A stretch of DNA of 64,000 nt from assembly GCF_029227915.1 (NCBI RefSeq), contig NC_079878.1, positions 34,809,501-34,873,500 of the forward strand, in the 5' to 3' direction. Below are positions 1 through 11,951 of this stretch, piece after piece. The notes beneath the pieces are model-generated. The model did not search any database. It saw only the letters and a list, made by a program, of their open reading frames with translations, and was not told the DNA's origin. The DNA is from Hydractinia symbiolongicarpus. Taxonomy: Eukaryota; Cnidaria; Hydrozoa; Anthoathecata; Hydractiniidae. Made by a program: the position numbers and the translations under genes. Each line of letters begins with the position of its first letter. Position 1 is the first letter of the stretch.

Positions 1-1194
1 GAGAGTCAGTGAAATGTAGAATTTGAAACTGTCTCTATTTCTTCAACGCGCTAACGGCTATGATTGGTCCCACATTAAAAGGATGACTTTTTTATATTAA
101 TTCTTAAATGAACGCTACCACAGCGCACAGTGTAATCGCTGAGTTCCGGCAATAATGTCAAATTAAGAAGAATGTTATTTCTTGGAGTCCAATTTTCCCA
201 TTTATCACATTTACCAGGTCACAGTCCAAAGTTAGTTCAATTAAGTGCCACAGTCAATCGTTTCACTGTTAAAAGCGATGCAACCTGGTATTATCAGATA
301 AATATCGCTAAATACATGTTGGTACGAATATGTGACCCAACCGTTGAAATTCAAACGGACTGACACAGTTAGAAAGTCAATGAAATGTAGTTTTTGAAAC
401 TGTCGCTATTTCTTCAGCGTGCGATAACGGCTAGGTTTGGTCCCACAGTGAAAAATGACTTATTAATCTAAATTTTTAAATGAATCGCTACCACAGCGCC
501 CAGTGTAATCGCTGAGTTCCGGCAATCATGTCAAATTAAGATGAATGTTATTTGTTGGAGTCAACTTGTCTCACTTATAAAATTTATAAGCTCACAATTC
601 AAAATCAGTTCAATTAAGTCCCACAGTCAATCGTTTCACTGTTAAAAGCGATGCAACCTGGTATTATCAGATAAATATCGCTAAATACATGTTGGTACGA
701 ATATGTGACCCAACCGTTGAAATTCAAACGGACTGACACAGTTAGAAAGTCAATGAAATGTAGTTTTTGAAACTGTCGCTATTTCTTCAGCGTGCGATAA
801 CGGCTAGGATAGGTCCCACAGTAAAAAATGACTTATTAACCTAAATTTTTAAATGAAACGCTACAACAGCGCCCAGTGTAATCGCTGAGTTCCGGCAATA
901 ATGTCAAATTAAGAAGAATGTTATTTCTTGGAGTCCAATTTTCCCATTTATCACATTTACCAGGTCACAGTCCAAAGTTAATTCTATTAAGTGCCACAGT
1001 CAATCGTTTCACTGTTTAATGCGATGCAACCTAGTAATATGAGAAAAATATCGCTAAATACATGTTGGTACGAATTTGTGACCCAACCATTGAAACTCAA
1101 ACGGACTGACACCGTTAAAAAGTCAGTAAATGTAGTATTAGAAACTGGCTCTATTTCTTCTGCGCCCGCTAACGGCTAGGATTTGCATCACATT

Positions 1195-1211
1195 AAAAAA
1201 ATGACTTTTTT
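1195..1211 (+). other. A-tract / T-tract dyad A6-TGAC-T6 in linker
   Basis: A run of A (1195-1201), TGAC, then six T (1206-1211) forms a perfect 6-bp inverted repeat with a 4-nt loop, at monomer phase about 329-344. It is present in the many Domain I units whose linker reads CATTAAAAAAATGAC then T6. It is replaced in other units by CAGTAAAAAATGACTTATT, where T6 is lost. Phased A-tracts bend DNA; a terminator role is not indicated because no gene precedes it. Confidence 0.7.
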
Positions 1212-1611
1212 ATATTAATTCTTAAATGAACGCTACCACAGCGCCCAGTGTAATCGCTGAGTTTCGGCAATCATGTCAAATTAAGAAGAATGTTATTTCT
1301 TGGAGTCCAATTGTCTCCTTTATCACATTTATCAGGTCACAGTCCAAAGTTAGTTCAATTAAGTCCCACAGTCAATCTTTTCACTGTTAAAAGCGATGCA
1401 ACCTAGTAATATCAGATAAATATCGCTGAATACATGTTGGTACGAATATGTGACCCAACCGTTGTAACTCAAACGGACTGACACCGTTAGAAAGTCAATG
1501 AAATGTAGTTTTTGAAACTGTCGCTATTTCTTCAGCGCGCAATAACGGCTAGGATAGGTCCCACAGTAAAAAATGACTTATTATTCTAAATTTTTAAATG
1601 AAGCGCTACCA

Positions 1612-1762
1612 CAGCGCCCAGTGTAATCGCTGAGTTCCGGCAATAATGTCAAATTAAGAAGAATGTTATTTCTTGGAGTCCAATTTTCCCATTTATCACA
1701 TTTACCAGGTCACAGTCCAAAGTTAGTTCAATTCAGTGCCACAGTCAATCGTTTCACTGCCA
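1612..1762 (+). repeat. Truncated 151-bp monomer, copy 1
   Basis: The unit runs normally from the landmark to TTTCACTG (ending at 1759-1760) and then jumps straight to CCACAGCGCC of the next unit. About 222 bp are missing: the AGCGATGC stretch, the GTTGG/CCAAC and CCGTT/AACGG dyads, the CGCGCG island and the AT-rich linker. The right breakpoint lies in the loop of the GCGCT/AGCGC hairpin. If the right parent was a GCGCTGCC-type unit, CTG is shared by both sides (3-bp microhomology); with a GCGCTACC parent there is none. Confidence 0.92.
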
Positions 1763-2505
1763 CAGCGCCCAGTGTAATCGCTGAGTTTCGGCAATCATGT
1801 CAAATTAAGAAGAATGTTATTTCTTGGAGTCCAATTGTCTCCTTTATCACATTTATCAGGTCACAGTCAAAGTTGGTTCAATTAAGTCCCACAGTCAATC
1901 GTTTCACTGTTAAAAGCGATGCAACCTAGTAATATCGGATAAATATCGCTGAATACATGTTGGTAGGAATATGTGACCCAACCGTTGTAACTCAAACGGA
2001 CTGACACCGTTAGAAAGTCAGTGAAATATGGAATTTGAAACTGTCTCTATTTCTTCAACGCGCTAACGGCTATGATTGGTCCCACATTAAAAGAATGACT
2101 TTTTTATATTAATTCTTAAATGAACGCTACTACAGCGCACAGTGTAATCGCTGTGTTTCGGCAATCATGTCAAATTAAGAAGAATGTTATTTCGTGGAGT
2201 CCAATTGTCTCCTTTATCACATTTATCAGGTCGCAGTCCAAAGTTAGTTCAATTAAGTCCCACAGTCAATCGTTTCACTGTTAAAAGCGATGCAACCTAG
2301 TAATATCAGATAAATATTGCTAAATACATGTTGGTACGAATATGTGACACAACTGTTGTAACTGAAACGGACTGACACCGTTAGAAAGTCAATGAAATTT
2401 AGTTTGTGAAACTGTTGCTTTTTTTTCAGCGCGCGATAACGGCTAGGATTGGTCCCACAGTAAAAAATGACTTATTTTTCTAATTTTATAAATGAAGAAC
2501 TATCA

Positions 2506-2656
2506 CAGCGCCCAGTGTCATCGCTGAGTTCCGGCAATCATGTCAAATTAAGAAGAATGTTATTTCTTGGAATCAACTTGTCTCACTTATCACATTTATC
2601 AGGTCACAGTCGAAAGTTAGTTCAGTTAAGTCCCACAGTCAATCGTTTCACTGCCA
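2506..2656 (+). repeat. Truncated 151-bp monomer, copy 2 (same junction)
   Basis: This unit has the same length and the same TTTCACTG|CCACAGCG junction as the unit at 1612, although its body differs (GAATCAACTTG instead of GAGTCCAATTTT). The unit downstream (2657) resembles 1763. An identical junction in different bodies suggests one deletion event later spread by conversion or unequal exchange, rather than two independent deletions. Confidence 0.92.
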
Positions 2657-2943
2657 CAGCGCCCAGTGTAATCGCTGAGTTTCGGCAATCATGTCAAATT
2701 AAGAAGAATGTTATTTGTTGGAGTCCAATTGTCTCCTTTATCACAATTATCAGGTCAAAGTCCAAAGTTAGGTCAATTAAGTCCCACAGTCAATCGCTTC
2801 ATATTTAAAAGCGATGCAACCTAGTATTATCAGATAAATATCGCTAATTACATGTTGTTACGAATATGCGACCCAATCGTTGAAATTCAAACGGACTGAC
2901 ACCGTTAGAAAGTCAATGAAATGTACTTTTTGAAACTGTCGCT

Positions 2944-5900
2944 ATTTCTTCAGCGCGCGATAACGGCTAGGATAGGTCCCACATTAAAAAAATGACTTTT
3001 TTATCTTAATTCTTAAATAAACCGCTACCACATCGCCCAGTGTAATCGGTGAGTTTCGGCAATCATGTCAAATTAAGAAGAATGTTATTTCGTGGAGTAA
3101 ACTTGTCTCACTTATAAAATTTATAAGGTCACAATCCAAAACCAGTTCAATTTAGTCCCACAGTCAATCGTTTCACTGTTAAATGCGATGCCACCTAGTA
3201 ATATGAGAAAAATATCGCTAAATACATGTTGGTACGAATATGTGACCCAACCGTTGTAACTCAAACGGACTGACACCGTTAGAAAGTCAATGAAATGTAC
3301 TTTTTGAAACTGTCGCTATTTCTTCAGCGTGCGATAACGGCTAGGATAGGTCCCACATTAAAAAAATGACTTTTTTATCTTAATTCTTAAATGAAGCGCT
3401 ACCACAGCGTCCAGTGTAATCGCTGAGTTTCTGCAATCATGTAAAATTAAGAAGAATGTTATTTCTTGGAGTCCAATTGTCTCCTTTATCACATTTATCA
3501 GGTCACAGTCCAAAGTTGGTCCAATTAAGTCCCACAGTCAATCGTTTCACTGTTAAAAGCAATGCAACCTAGTAATATTGGATAAATATCGCTGAATACA
3601 TGTTGGTACGAATATGTGACACAACCGTTGTAACTCAAACGGACTGACACCGTTAGAAAGTCAGTGAAATGTGGAATTTGAAACTGTCTCTATTTCTTCA
3701 ACGCGCTAATGGCTTTGATTGGTCCCACATTAAAAGAATGACTTTTTTATATTAATTCTTAAATGAACGCTACTACAGCGCACAGTGTAATCGCTGAGTT
3801 TTGGCAATCTTGTCAAATTAAGAAGAATGTTATTTCTTGGTGTCAACTTGTCTCACTTATAAAATTTATAAGGTCACAATCCAAAATCAGTTCAATTTAG
3901 TCCCACAGTCAATCGTTTCACTGTTAAGTGCGATGCAACCTAGTAATATGAGAAAAATATCGCTAAATACATGTTGGTACGAATATGTGACCCAACCATT
4001 GAAACTTAAACGGACTGACACCGTTAGAAAGTCAGTAAATGCAGTTTTTGAAACTGGCTCTATTTCTTCTGCGCGCGCTAACGGCTAGGATTTGTACCAC
4101 ATTAAAAAGATGACTTTTTTATCTTAATTCTTAAATGAAGCGCTACCACAGCGCCCAGTGTAATCGCTGAGTTTCGGCAATCATGTCAAATTATGAAGAA
4201 TGTTATTTCTTGGAGTCCAATTGTCTCCTTTATCACATTTATCAGATCACAGTCCAAAGTTAGTTCAATTAAGTCCCACAGTCAATCGTTTCACTGTTAA
4301 AAGCGCTGCAACCTAGTAATATCAGATAAATATCGCTGAATACATGTTGGTACGAATATGTGACCCAACTGTTGTAACTCAAACGGACTGACACCGTTAG
4401 AAAGTCAATGAAATGTAGTTTTTGAAACTGTCGCTACTTCTTCAGCGCGGGATAACGGCTAGGATAGGTCCCACAGTAAAAAATGACTTATTAATCTAAA
4501 TTTTTAAATGAAGCGCTACCACAGCGCCCAGTGTAATCGCTGAGTTCCGGCAATAATGTCGAATTAAGAAGAATGTTATTTCTTGGAGTCCAATTTTCAT
4601 ATTTATCACATTTACCAGGTCACAGTCCAAAGTTAGTTCAATTAAGTGCCACAGTCAATCGTTTCACTGTTAAAAGCGATGGAACCTAGTATTATCAGAT
4701 AAATATCGCTAAATACATGTTTGTACGAATATGTGACCCAACCGTTGAAATTCAAACGGACTGACACCGTTAGAAAGTCAGTAAATGTAGTATTTGAAAC
4801 TGGCTCTATTTCTTCAGCGCGCGATAACGGCTAGGATAGGTCCCACATTAAAAAAATGACTTTTTTATCTTAATTCTTAAATAAACCGCTACCACATCGC
4901 CCAGTGTAATCGGTGAGTTTCGGCAATCATGTCAAATTAAGAAGAATGTTATTTCGTGGAGTAAACTTGTCTCACTTATAAAATTTATAAGGTCACAATC
5001 CAAAACCAGTTCAATTTAGTCCCACAGTCAATCGTTTCACTGTTAAATGCGATGCCACCTAGTAATATGAGAAAAATATCGCTAAATACATGTTGGTACG
5101 AATTTGTGACCCAACCGTTGTAACTCAAACGGACTGACACCGTTAGAAAGTCAATGAAATGTACTTTTTGAAACTGTCGCTATTTCTTCAGCGTGCGATA
5201 ACGGCTAGGATAGGTCCCACATTAAAAAAATGACTTTTTTATCTTAATTCTTAAATGAAGCGCTACCACAGCGTCCAGTGTAATCGCTGAGTTTCTGCAA
5301 TCATGTAAAATTAAGAAGAATGTTATTTCTTGGAGTCCAATTTTCATATTTATCACATTTACCAGGTCACAGTCCAAAGTTAGTTCAATTAAGTGCCACA
5401 GTCAATCGTTTCACTGTTAAAAGCGATGGAACCTAGTATTATCAGATAAATATCGCTAAATACATGTTTGTACGAATATGTGACCCAACCGTTGAAATTC
5501 AAACGGACTGACACCGTTAGAAAGTCAGTAAATGTAGTATTTGAAACTGGCTCTATTTCTTCAGCGCGCGATAACGGCTAGGATAGGTCCCACATTAAAA
5601 AAATGACTTTTTTATCTTAATTCTTAAATAAACCGCTACCACATCGCCCAGTGTAATCGGTGAGTTTCGGCAATCATGTCAAATTAAGAAGAATGTTATT
5701 TCGTGGAGTAAACTTGTCTCACTTATAAAATTTATAAGGTCACAATCCAAAACCAGTTCAATTTAGTCCCACAGTCAATCGTTTCACTGTTAAATGCGAT
5801 GCCACCTAGTAATATGAGAAAAATATCGCTAAATACATGTTGGTACGAATTTGTGACCCAACCGTTGTAACTCAAACGGACTGACACCGTTAGAAAGTCA

Positions 5901-7426
5901 ATGAAATGTACTTTTTGAAACTGTCGCTATTTCTTCAGCGTGCGATAACGGCTAGGATAGGTCCCACATTAAAAAAATGACTTTTTTATCTTAATTCTTA
6001 AATGAAGCGCTACCACAGCGTCCAGTGTAATCGCTGAGTTTCTGCAATCATGTAAAATTAAGAAGAATGTTATTTCTTGGAGTCCAATTGTCTCCTTTAT
6101 CACATTTATCAGGTCACAGTCCAAAGTTGGTCCAATTAAGTCCCACAGTCAATCGTTTCACTGTTAAAAGCAATGCAACCTAGTAATATTGGATAAATAT
6201 CGCTGAATACATGTTGGTACGAATATGTGACACAACCGTTGTAACTCAAACGGACTGACACCGTTAGAAAGTCAGTGAAATGTGGAATTTGAAACTGTCT
6301 CTATTTCTTCAACGCGCTAATGGCTTTGATTGGTCCCACATTAAAAGAATGACTTTTTTATATTAATTCTTAAATGAACGCTACTACAGCGCACAGTGTA
6401 ATCGCTGAGTTTTGGCAATCTTGTCAAATTAAGAAGAATGTTATTTCTTGGTGTCAACTTGTCTCACTTATAAAATTTATAAGGTCACAATCCAAAATCA
6501 GTTCAATTTAGTCCCACAGTCAATCGTTTCACTGTTAAGTGCGATGCAACCTAGTAATATGAGAAAAATATCGCTAAATACATGTTGGTACGAATATGTG
6601 ACCCAACCATTGAAACTTAAACGGACTGACACCGTTAGAAAGTCAGTAAATGCAGTTTTTGAAACTGGCTCTATTTCTTCTGCGCGCGCTAACGGCTAGG
6701 ATTTGTACCACATTAAAAAGATGACTTTTTTATCTTAATTCTTAAATGAAGCGCTACCACAGCGCCCAGTGTAATCGCTGAGTTTCGGCAATCATGTCAA
6801 ATTATGAAGAATGTTATTTCTTGGAGTCCAATTGTCTCCTTTATCACATTTATCAGATCACAGTCCAAAGTTAGTTCAATTAAGTCCCACAGTCAATCGT
6901 TTCACTGTTAAAAGCGCTGCAACCTAGTAATATCAGATAAATATCGCTGAATACATGTTGGTACGAATATGTGACCCAACTGTTGTAACTCAAACGGACT
7001 GACACCGTTAGAAAGTCAATGAAATGTAGTTTTTGAAACTGTCGCTACTTCTTCAGCGCGGGATAACGGCTAGGATAGGTCCCACAGTAAAAAATGACTT
7101 ATTAATCTAAATTTTTAAATGAAGCGCTACCACAGCGCCCAGTGTAATCGCTGAGTTCCGGCAATAAGGTCGAATTAAGAAGAATGTTATTTCTTGGAGT
7201 CCAATTTTCATATTTATCACATTTACCAGGTCACAGTCCAAAGTTAGTTCAATTAAGTGCCACAGTCAATCGTTTCACTGTTAAAAGCGATGGAACCTAG
7301 TATTATCAGATAAATATCGCTAAATACATGTTTGTACGAATATGTGACCCAACCGTTGAAATTCAAACGGACTGACACCGTTAGAAAGTCAGTAAATGTA
7401 GTATTTGAAACTGGCTCTATTTCTTC
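2944..7426 (+). repeat. Five-unit higher-order repeat A-B-C-D-E, expanded
   Basis: Unit starts: 3031 A, 3405 B, 3776 C, 4149 D, 4522 E, 4895 A, 5269 B/E hybrid, 5642 A, 6016 B, 6387 C, 6760 D, 7133 E. The segment 2944-4815 recurs as 5555-7426 (1872 bp, offset 2611) with two differences that I could see: 3240 A against 5851 T, and 4557 T against 7168 G. Type marks are CACATCGCCC with TCGGTGAG for A, CAGCGTCC with TTTCTGCAATC for B, CTACTACAGCG for C, AATTATGAAG for D, and CAATTTTCATATTT for E. The middle A plus B/E pair reads as a five-unit copy that lost three units. Confidence 0.92.
4591..6084 (+). repeat. Tandem duplication, 747 bp x 2
   Basis: 4591-5337 and 5338-6084 are identical as far as I can read them. 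The junction at 5338 joins a B-type unit start to an E-type unit end at CCAATT, making the hybrid unit at 5269. Both copies share an AATTTGTG variant that is absent from the related segment at 3240, so the variant arose before this duplication. Confidence 0.93.
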
Positions 7427-8251
7427 TGCGCGCGCTAACGGCTAGGATTGGTCCTACATCAAAAAAATAACTTTTTTATCATAATTCTTAAATGAAGCGC
7501 TGCCACAGCGCCCAGTGTAATCGTTGAGTTTCGGCAATCATGTCAAATTAAGAAGAATGTTATTTCTTGGAGTCCAATTGTCTCCTTTATCACATTTATC
7601 AGGTCAAAGTCCGAAGTTAGTTCAATTAAATCCCACAGTCATCGCTTCATATTTAAAAGCGATGCAACCTAGAAATATGAGAAAAATATTGCTAAATACA
7701 TGTTGGTACGAATACGTGACCCAACCGTTGAAACTCAAACGGACTGTCACTGTTAGAAAGTCAGTGAAATGTAGTATTTGAAACTGTCTCTATTTTTTCA
7801 GCGCGCGCTAACGGCTAAGATTTGTCCCACACAATAAAAATGACTTTTTTATCTTAATTCTTAAATGAAGCCCTACCACAGCGCCCAGTGTAATCGCTGA
7901 GTTCCAGCAATCACGTAAAATTAAGATGAATGTTATTTCTTGGAGTCCAATTGTATCATTTGTTACATTTATCAGGTCACAGACCAGAGTTAGTTCAATT
8001 AATTCCCACAATCAATCGTTTCACCGTTAAATGCGATGCAACATAGTAATATGAGAAAAATATCGCTAAATACATGTTGGTACGAATATCTGACCCAACC
8101 GTTGAAACTCAAACGGACTGACTTCGTTAGAAAGTCAGTAAATGTAGTATTTGAAACTGGCTCTATTTCTTCTGCGCGCGCTATCAGCTACGATAGGTCC
8201 CACATTAAAAAAATTACTTTTTTATCTTAATTCTTAAATGAAGCCCTACCA
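6760..8251 (+). repeat. D-E-F-G cassette, copy 1
   Basis: Four unit types in order, starting at 6760, 7133, 7506 and 7879. F is marked by GCGCTGCCACAGCG, GACTGTCACTG and AAATATGAG; G by GCCCTACC, TTCCAGCAATCACG and AAGATGAATG. The same order recurs 11141 bp further on at 17901 and in three later places. It is the most often repeated higher-order segment of Domain I. Confidence 0.88.
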
Positions 8252-10474
8252 CAGCGCCCAGTGTAATCGCTGAGTTCCAGCAATCACGTAAAATTAAGAT
8301 GAATGTTATTTCTTGGAGTCCAATTGTATCATTTGTTACATTTATCAGTTCACAGACCAGAGTTAGTTCAATTAACTCCCACAGTCAATCGTTTCACTGT
8401 TAAATGCGATGCAACCTAGAAATATGAGAAAAATATTGCTAAATACATGTTGGTACGAATACGTGACCCAACCGTTGAAACTCAAACGGACTGTCACTGT
8501 TAGAAAGTCAGTGAAATGTAGTATTTGAAACTGTCTCTATTTTTTCAGCGCGCGCTAACGGCTACGATTTGTCCCACACAATAAAAATGACTTTTTTATC
8601 TTAATTCTTAAATGAAGCCCTACCACAGCGCCCAGTGTAATCGCTGAGTTCCAGCAATCACGTAAACATAAAATGAATGTTATTTCTTGGAGTCCAATTG
8701 TATCATTTGTTACATTTATCAGGTCACAGACCAGAGTTAGTTTAATTAACTCCCACAGTCAATCGTTTCACTGTTAAATGCGATGCAACATAGTAATATG
8801 AGAAAAATATCGCTAAATACATGTTGGTACGAATATCTGACCCAACCGTTGAAACTCAAACGGACTGACTTCGTTAGAAAGTCAGTAAATGTAGTATTTG
8901 AAACTGGCTCTATTTCTTCTGCGCGCGCTAACAGCTACGATAGGTCCCACATTAAAAAAATTACTTTTTTATCTTAATTCTTAAATGAAGCGCTACCACA
9001 GCGTCCAGTGTAATCGCTGAGTTTCGGCAATCATGTAAAATTAAGAAGAATGTTATTTCTTGGAGTCAACTTGTCTCACTTATCACATTTATAAGGTCAC
9101 AATCCAAAATCAGTTCAACTTAATCCCAAAGTCAATCGTTTCACTGTTTAATGCGATGCAACCTAGTAATATGAGAAAAATATCGCTAAATACATGTTGG
9201 TACGAATATGTGACCCAACCGTTGAAACTCAAACGGACTGACACCGTTAGAAAGTCAGTAAATGTAGTATTTGAAACTGGCTCTATTTCTTCTGCGCGCG
9301 CTAACGGCTAGGATTGGTCCTACATTAAAAAAATAACTTTTTTATCATAATTCTTAAATGAAGCGCTGCCACAGCGCCCAGTGTAATCGCTGAGTTTCGG
9401 CAATCATGTCAAATTAAGAAGAATGTTATTTCTTGGAGTCCAATTGTCTCCTTTATCACATTTATCATGTCAAAGTCCAAAGTTAGCTCAATTAAATCCC
9501 ACAGTCAATCGCTTCATATTTAAAAGCGATGCAACCTAGAAATATGTGAAAAATATTGCTAAATACATGTTGGTACGAATACGTGACCCAACCGTTGAAA
9601 CTCAAACGGACTGACACCGTTAGAAAGTCAATGAAATGCAGTTTTTTATACTGTCGCTATTTTTTCAGCGCGCGATAACGGCTAGGATAGGTCCCACAGT
9701 AAAAAATGACTTATTAATCCAAATTTTTAAATGAAGCGCTACCACAGCGCCCAGTGTAATCGCTGAGTTCCGGCAATAACGTCAAATTAAGAAGAATGTT
9801 ATTTCTTGGAGTCCAATTTTCCCATTTATCACATTTACCAGGTCACAGTCCAAAGTTAGTTCAATTAAGTGCCACAGTCAATCGTTTCACAGTTAAAAGC
9901 GATGCAACCTAGTATTATCAGGTAAATATCACTAAATACATGTTTGTACGAATATGTGACCCAACCGTTGAAATTCAAACGGACTGATACCGTTAGAAAG
10001 TCAGTAAATGTAGTATTTGAAACTGGCTCTATTTCTTCCGCGCGCGCTAACGGCTAGGATTGTTCCTACATTAAAAAAATAACTTTTTTATCATAATTCT
10101 TAAATGAAGCGCTGCCACAGCGCCCAGTGTAATCGCTGAGTTTCGGCAATCATGTAAAATTAAGAAGAATGTTATTTCTTGGAGTCAACTTGTCTCACTT
10201 ATCACATTTATAAGGTCACAATCCAAAATCAGTTCAATTTAGTCCCACAGTCAATCGTTTCACTGTTTAATGCGATGCAACCTAGTAATATGAGAAAAAT
10301 ATCGCTAAATACATGTTGGTACAAATATGTGACCCAACCGTTGAAACACCGTTAGAAAGTCAGTAAATGTAGTATTTGAAACTGGCTCCATTTCTTCTGC
10401 GCACTAACGGCTAGGATTGGTCCTACATTAAAAAAATAACTTTTTTATCATAATTCTTAAATGAAGCGCTGCCA
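7879..10474 (+). repeat. G-G/F-G-H-I-J-K unit series
   Basis: Unit starts: 7879 G, 8252 (G start, F end), 8626 G, 8999 H, 9372 I, 9745 J, 10118 K. H is marked by CAGCGTCC plus GAGTCAACTTG, I by TTTATCATGTCAAAG, J by AATCCAAATTTTT and TTTCACAGTT. The G-H-I-J-K order recurs at 28710-30575 (offset 20084); identity is highest for about 9466-10250 against 29550-30334, with shared private variants such as TATGTGAAAAAT and CTTCCGCGCG. Confidence 0.85.
10118..10474 (+). repeat. 357-bp monomer with 14-bp dyad deletion (copy 1)
   Basis: Near 10341-10353 the unit reads CCGTTGAAACACCGTT instead of CCGTT, 8 nt, AACGG, 7 nt, CCGTT. Fourteen bp including the AACGG arm are gone, consistent with a 2-bp AC microhomology. 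GCGCACTAACGG further on is 2 bp shorter than GCGCGCGCTAACGG, giving 357 bp overall. Confidence 0.9.
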
Positions 10475-11212
10475 CAGCGCCCAGTGTAATCGCTGAGTTT
10501 CGGCAATCATGTCAAATTAAGAGGAATGTTATTTCTTGGAGTTCAATTGTCTCCTTTATCACATTTATCATGTCAAAGTCCAAAGTTAGTTCAATTAAAT
10601 CCCACAGTCAATCGCTTCATATTTAATAGCGATGCAACCTAGAAATATGAGAAAAATATTGCTAAATACATGTTGGTACGAATACGTGACCCAACCGTTG
10701 AAACTCAAACGGACTGACACCGTTAGAAAGTCAGTGAAATGTAGTATTTGAAACTGTCTCTATTTCTTCAGCGCGCACTAACGGCTAGCATTGGTCCCAC
10801 ATTAAAAAAATGACTTTTTTAAATTAATTCTTAAATGAAGCGCTACCACAGCGCCCAGTGTAATCGCTGAGTTTCGGCAATCATGTCAAATTAAGAAACA
10901 TGTTATTTCTTGGAGTCCAATTGTCTCCTTTATCACATTTATCAGGTCACAGTCCAAAGTTAGTTCAATTAAGTCCCACAGTCAATCGTTTCACTGTTAA
11001 AAGCGATGCAACCTAGTAATATCAGATAAATATCGCTAAATACATGTTGGTGCGAATATGTGACCCAACCGTTGTAACTCAAACGGACTGACACCGTTAG
11101 AAAGTCAATGAAATTCAGTTTTTTAAACTGTCGCTATTTTTTCAGCGCGCAATAACGGCTAGGATTGGTCCCACAGTAAAAAATGACTTATTAATCTAAA
11201 TTTTTAAATGAA

Positions 11213-11242
11213 GCGCTACCACAGCGCCCAGTGTAATCGCTG
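11213..11242 (+). other. Two mutually exclusive hairpins (GC-rich island)
   Basis: Shown in the unit at 11222. GCGCT (11213-11217), loop ACCAC, AGCGC (11223-11227) is a perfect 5-bp stem. CAGCG (11222-11226), 11-nt loop, CGCTG (11238-11242) is a second perfect stem that uses the same AGCG bases, so only one can form at a time. Nearly all units keep both. Exceptions seen include GCCCTACC (G type, first stem weakened), CAGCGTCC units (first stem loses its last pair) and the deleted unit at 62557. Stems are short, so any structure would need single-stranded DNA or RNA. Confidence 0.85.
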
Positions 11243-11594
11243 AGTTCCAGCAATCACGTCATATTAAGATGAATGTTATTTCTTGGAGTCCAATTGTCTC
11301 ATTTGTTACATTTATCAGGTCACAAACCAAAGTTAGTTCAATTAAGTCCCACAGTCAATCGTTTCACTGTTAAATGCGATGCAACATAGTAATACGGGAA
11401 AAATATCGCTAAATACATGTTGGTACGAAGATCTGACCCAACCGTTAAAACTCAATCGGACTGACACCGTTAGAAAGTCAGTAAATGTAGTATTTGAAAC
11501 TGGCTCTATTTCTTCTGCGCGCGCTAACAGCTAGGATAAGTCCCACATTAAAAAAATGACTTTTTTATCTTAATTCTTAAATAAAGCGCTACCA

Positions 11595-11951
11595 CAGCGT
11601 CCAGTGTAATCGCTGAGTTTCGGCAATCATGTAAAATTAAGAAGAATGTTATTTCTTGGAGTCAACTTGTCTCACTTATCACATTTATATGGTCACAATC
11701 CAAAATCAGTTCAATTTAGTCCCACAGTCAATCGTTTCACTGTTTAATGCGATGCAACCTAGTAATATGAGAAAAATATCGCTAAATACATGTTGGTACG
11801 AATATGTGACCCAACCGTTGCAACACCGTTAGAAAGTCAGTAAATGTAGTATTTGAAACTGGCTCTATTTCTTCTGCGCACTAACGGCTAGGATTGGTCC
11901 TACATTAAAAAAATAACTTTTTTATCATAATTCTTAAATGAAGCGCTGCCA
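11595..11951 (+). repeat. 357-bp monomer with 14-bp dyad deletion (copy 2)
   Basis: It carries the same 14-bp loss of the AACGG arm as the unit at 10118, here reading CCGTTGCAACACCGTT near 11816-11831, plus the shortened GCGCACTAACGG. The extra A-to-C change is shared with the unit at 14191, its duplicate. Confidence 0.9.

Larger units (their letters stand above)
1..3030 (+). repeat. Mixed satellite block with two truncated units
   Basis: Unit starts: 121, 494, 867, 1239, 1612, 1763, 2133, 2506, 2657. Units 1612 and 2506 are only 151 bp long. Neighbouring units are of several types without a clear higher-order period; the segment around 294-400 recurs 373 bp further on with few changes. Unit 2133 (CTACTACAGCG start, TTTCGTGGAG) is the same type as the unit at 12325. 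No gene, and nothing but satellite. Confidence 0.9.

Noticed and set aside
1195-1211. Intrinsic (rho-independent) terminators
   Set aside because: The A6-TGAC-T6 dyad has no GC stem, no gene lies upstream, and the array appears eukaryotic.
2467-2808. Longest open frame in the window, 113 codons, plus strand
   Set aside because: It spans a truncated 151-bp unit and reads straight through satellite sequence. Its translation repeats the same residues that occur in other satellite frames, and there is no start context or family similarity. The 373-bp period shifts frame every unit, so no frame stays open for long.
3837-4088. Recurring 80-83-codon plus-strand frames (also 6448, 9060, 16101, 17589, 20569, 22434, 24297, 27281, 29144, 41081)
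   Set aside because: The recurrence reflects duplication of the monomer, not of a gene. The frame is present only in unit types that lack one stop, and variants accumulate without regard to codon position.
7808-8011. Minus-strand 67-codon frames (also 18949, 21929, 26776) and 60-63-codon frames at 35538, 36665 and 37783
   Set aside because: They are antisense readings of G-type or Domain III units, identical only because those units belong to duplicated blocks. No evidence of coding.
11213-11242. CRISPR array or palindromic bacterial repeat
   Set aside because: The hairpin recurs every ~373 bp with related, not unique, sequence between copies, and there are no cas genes. It is part of a satellite monomer.
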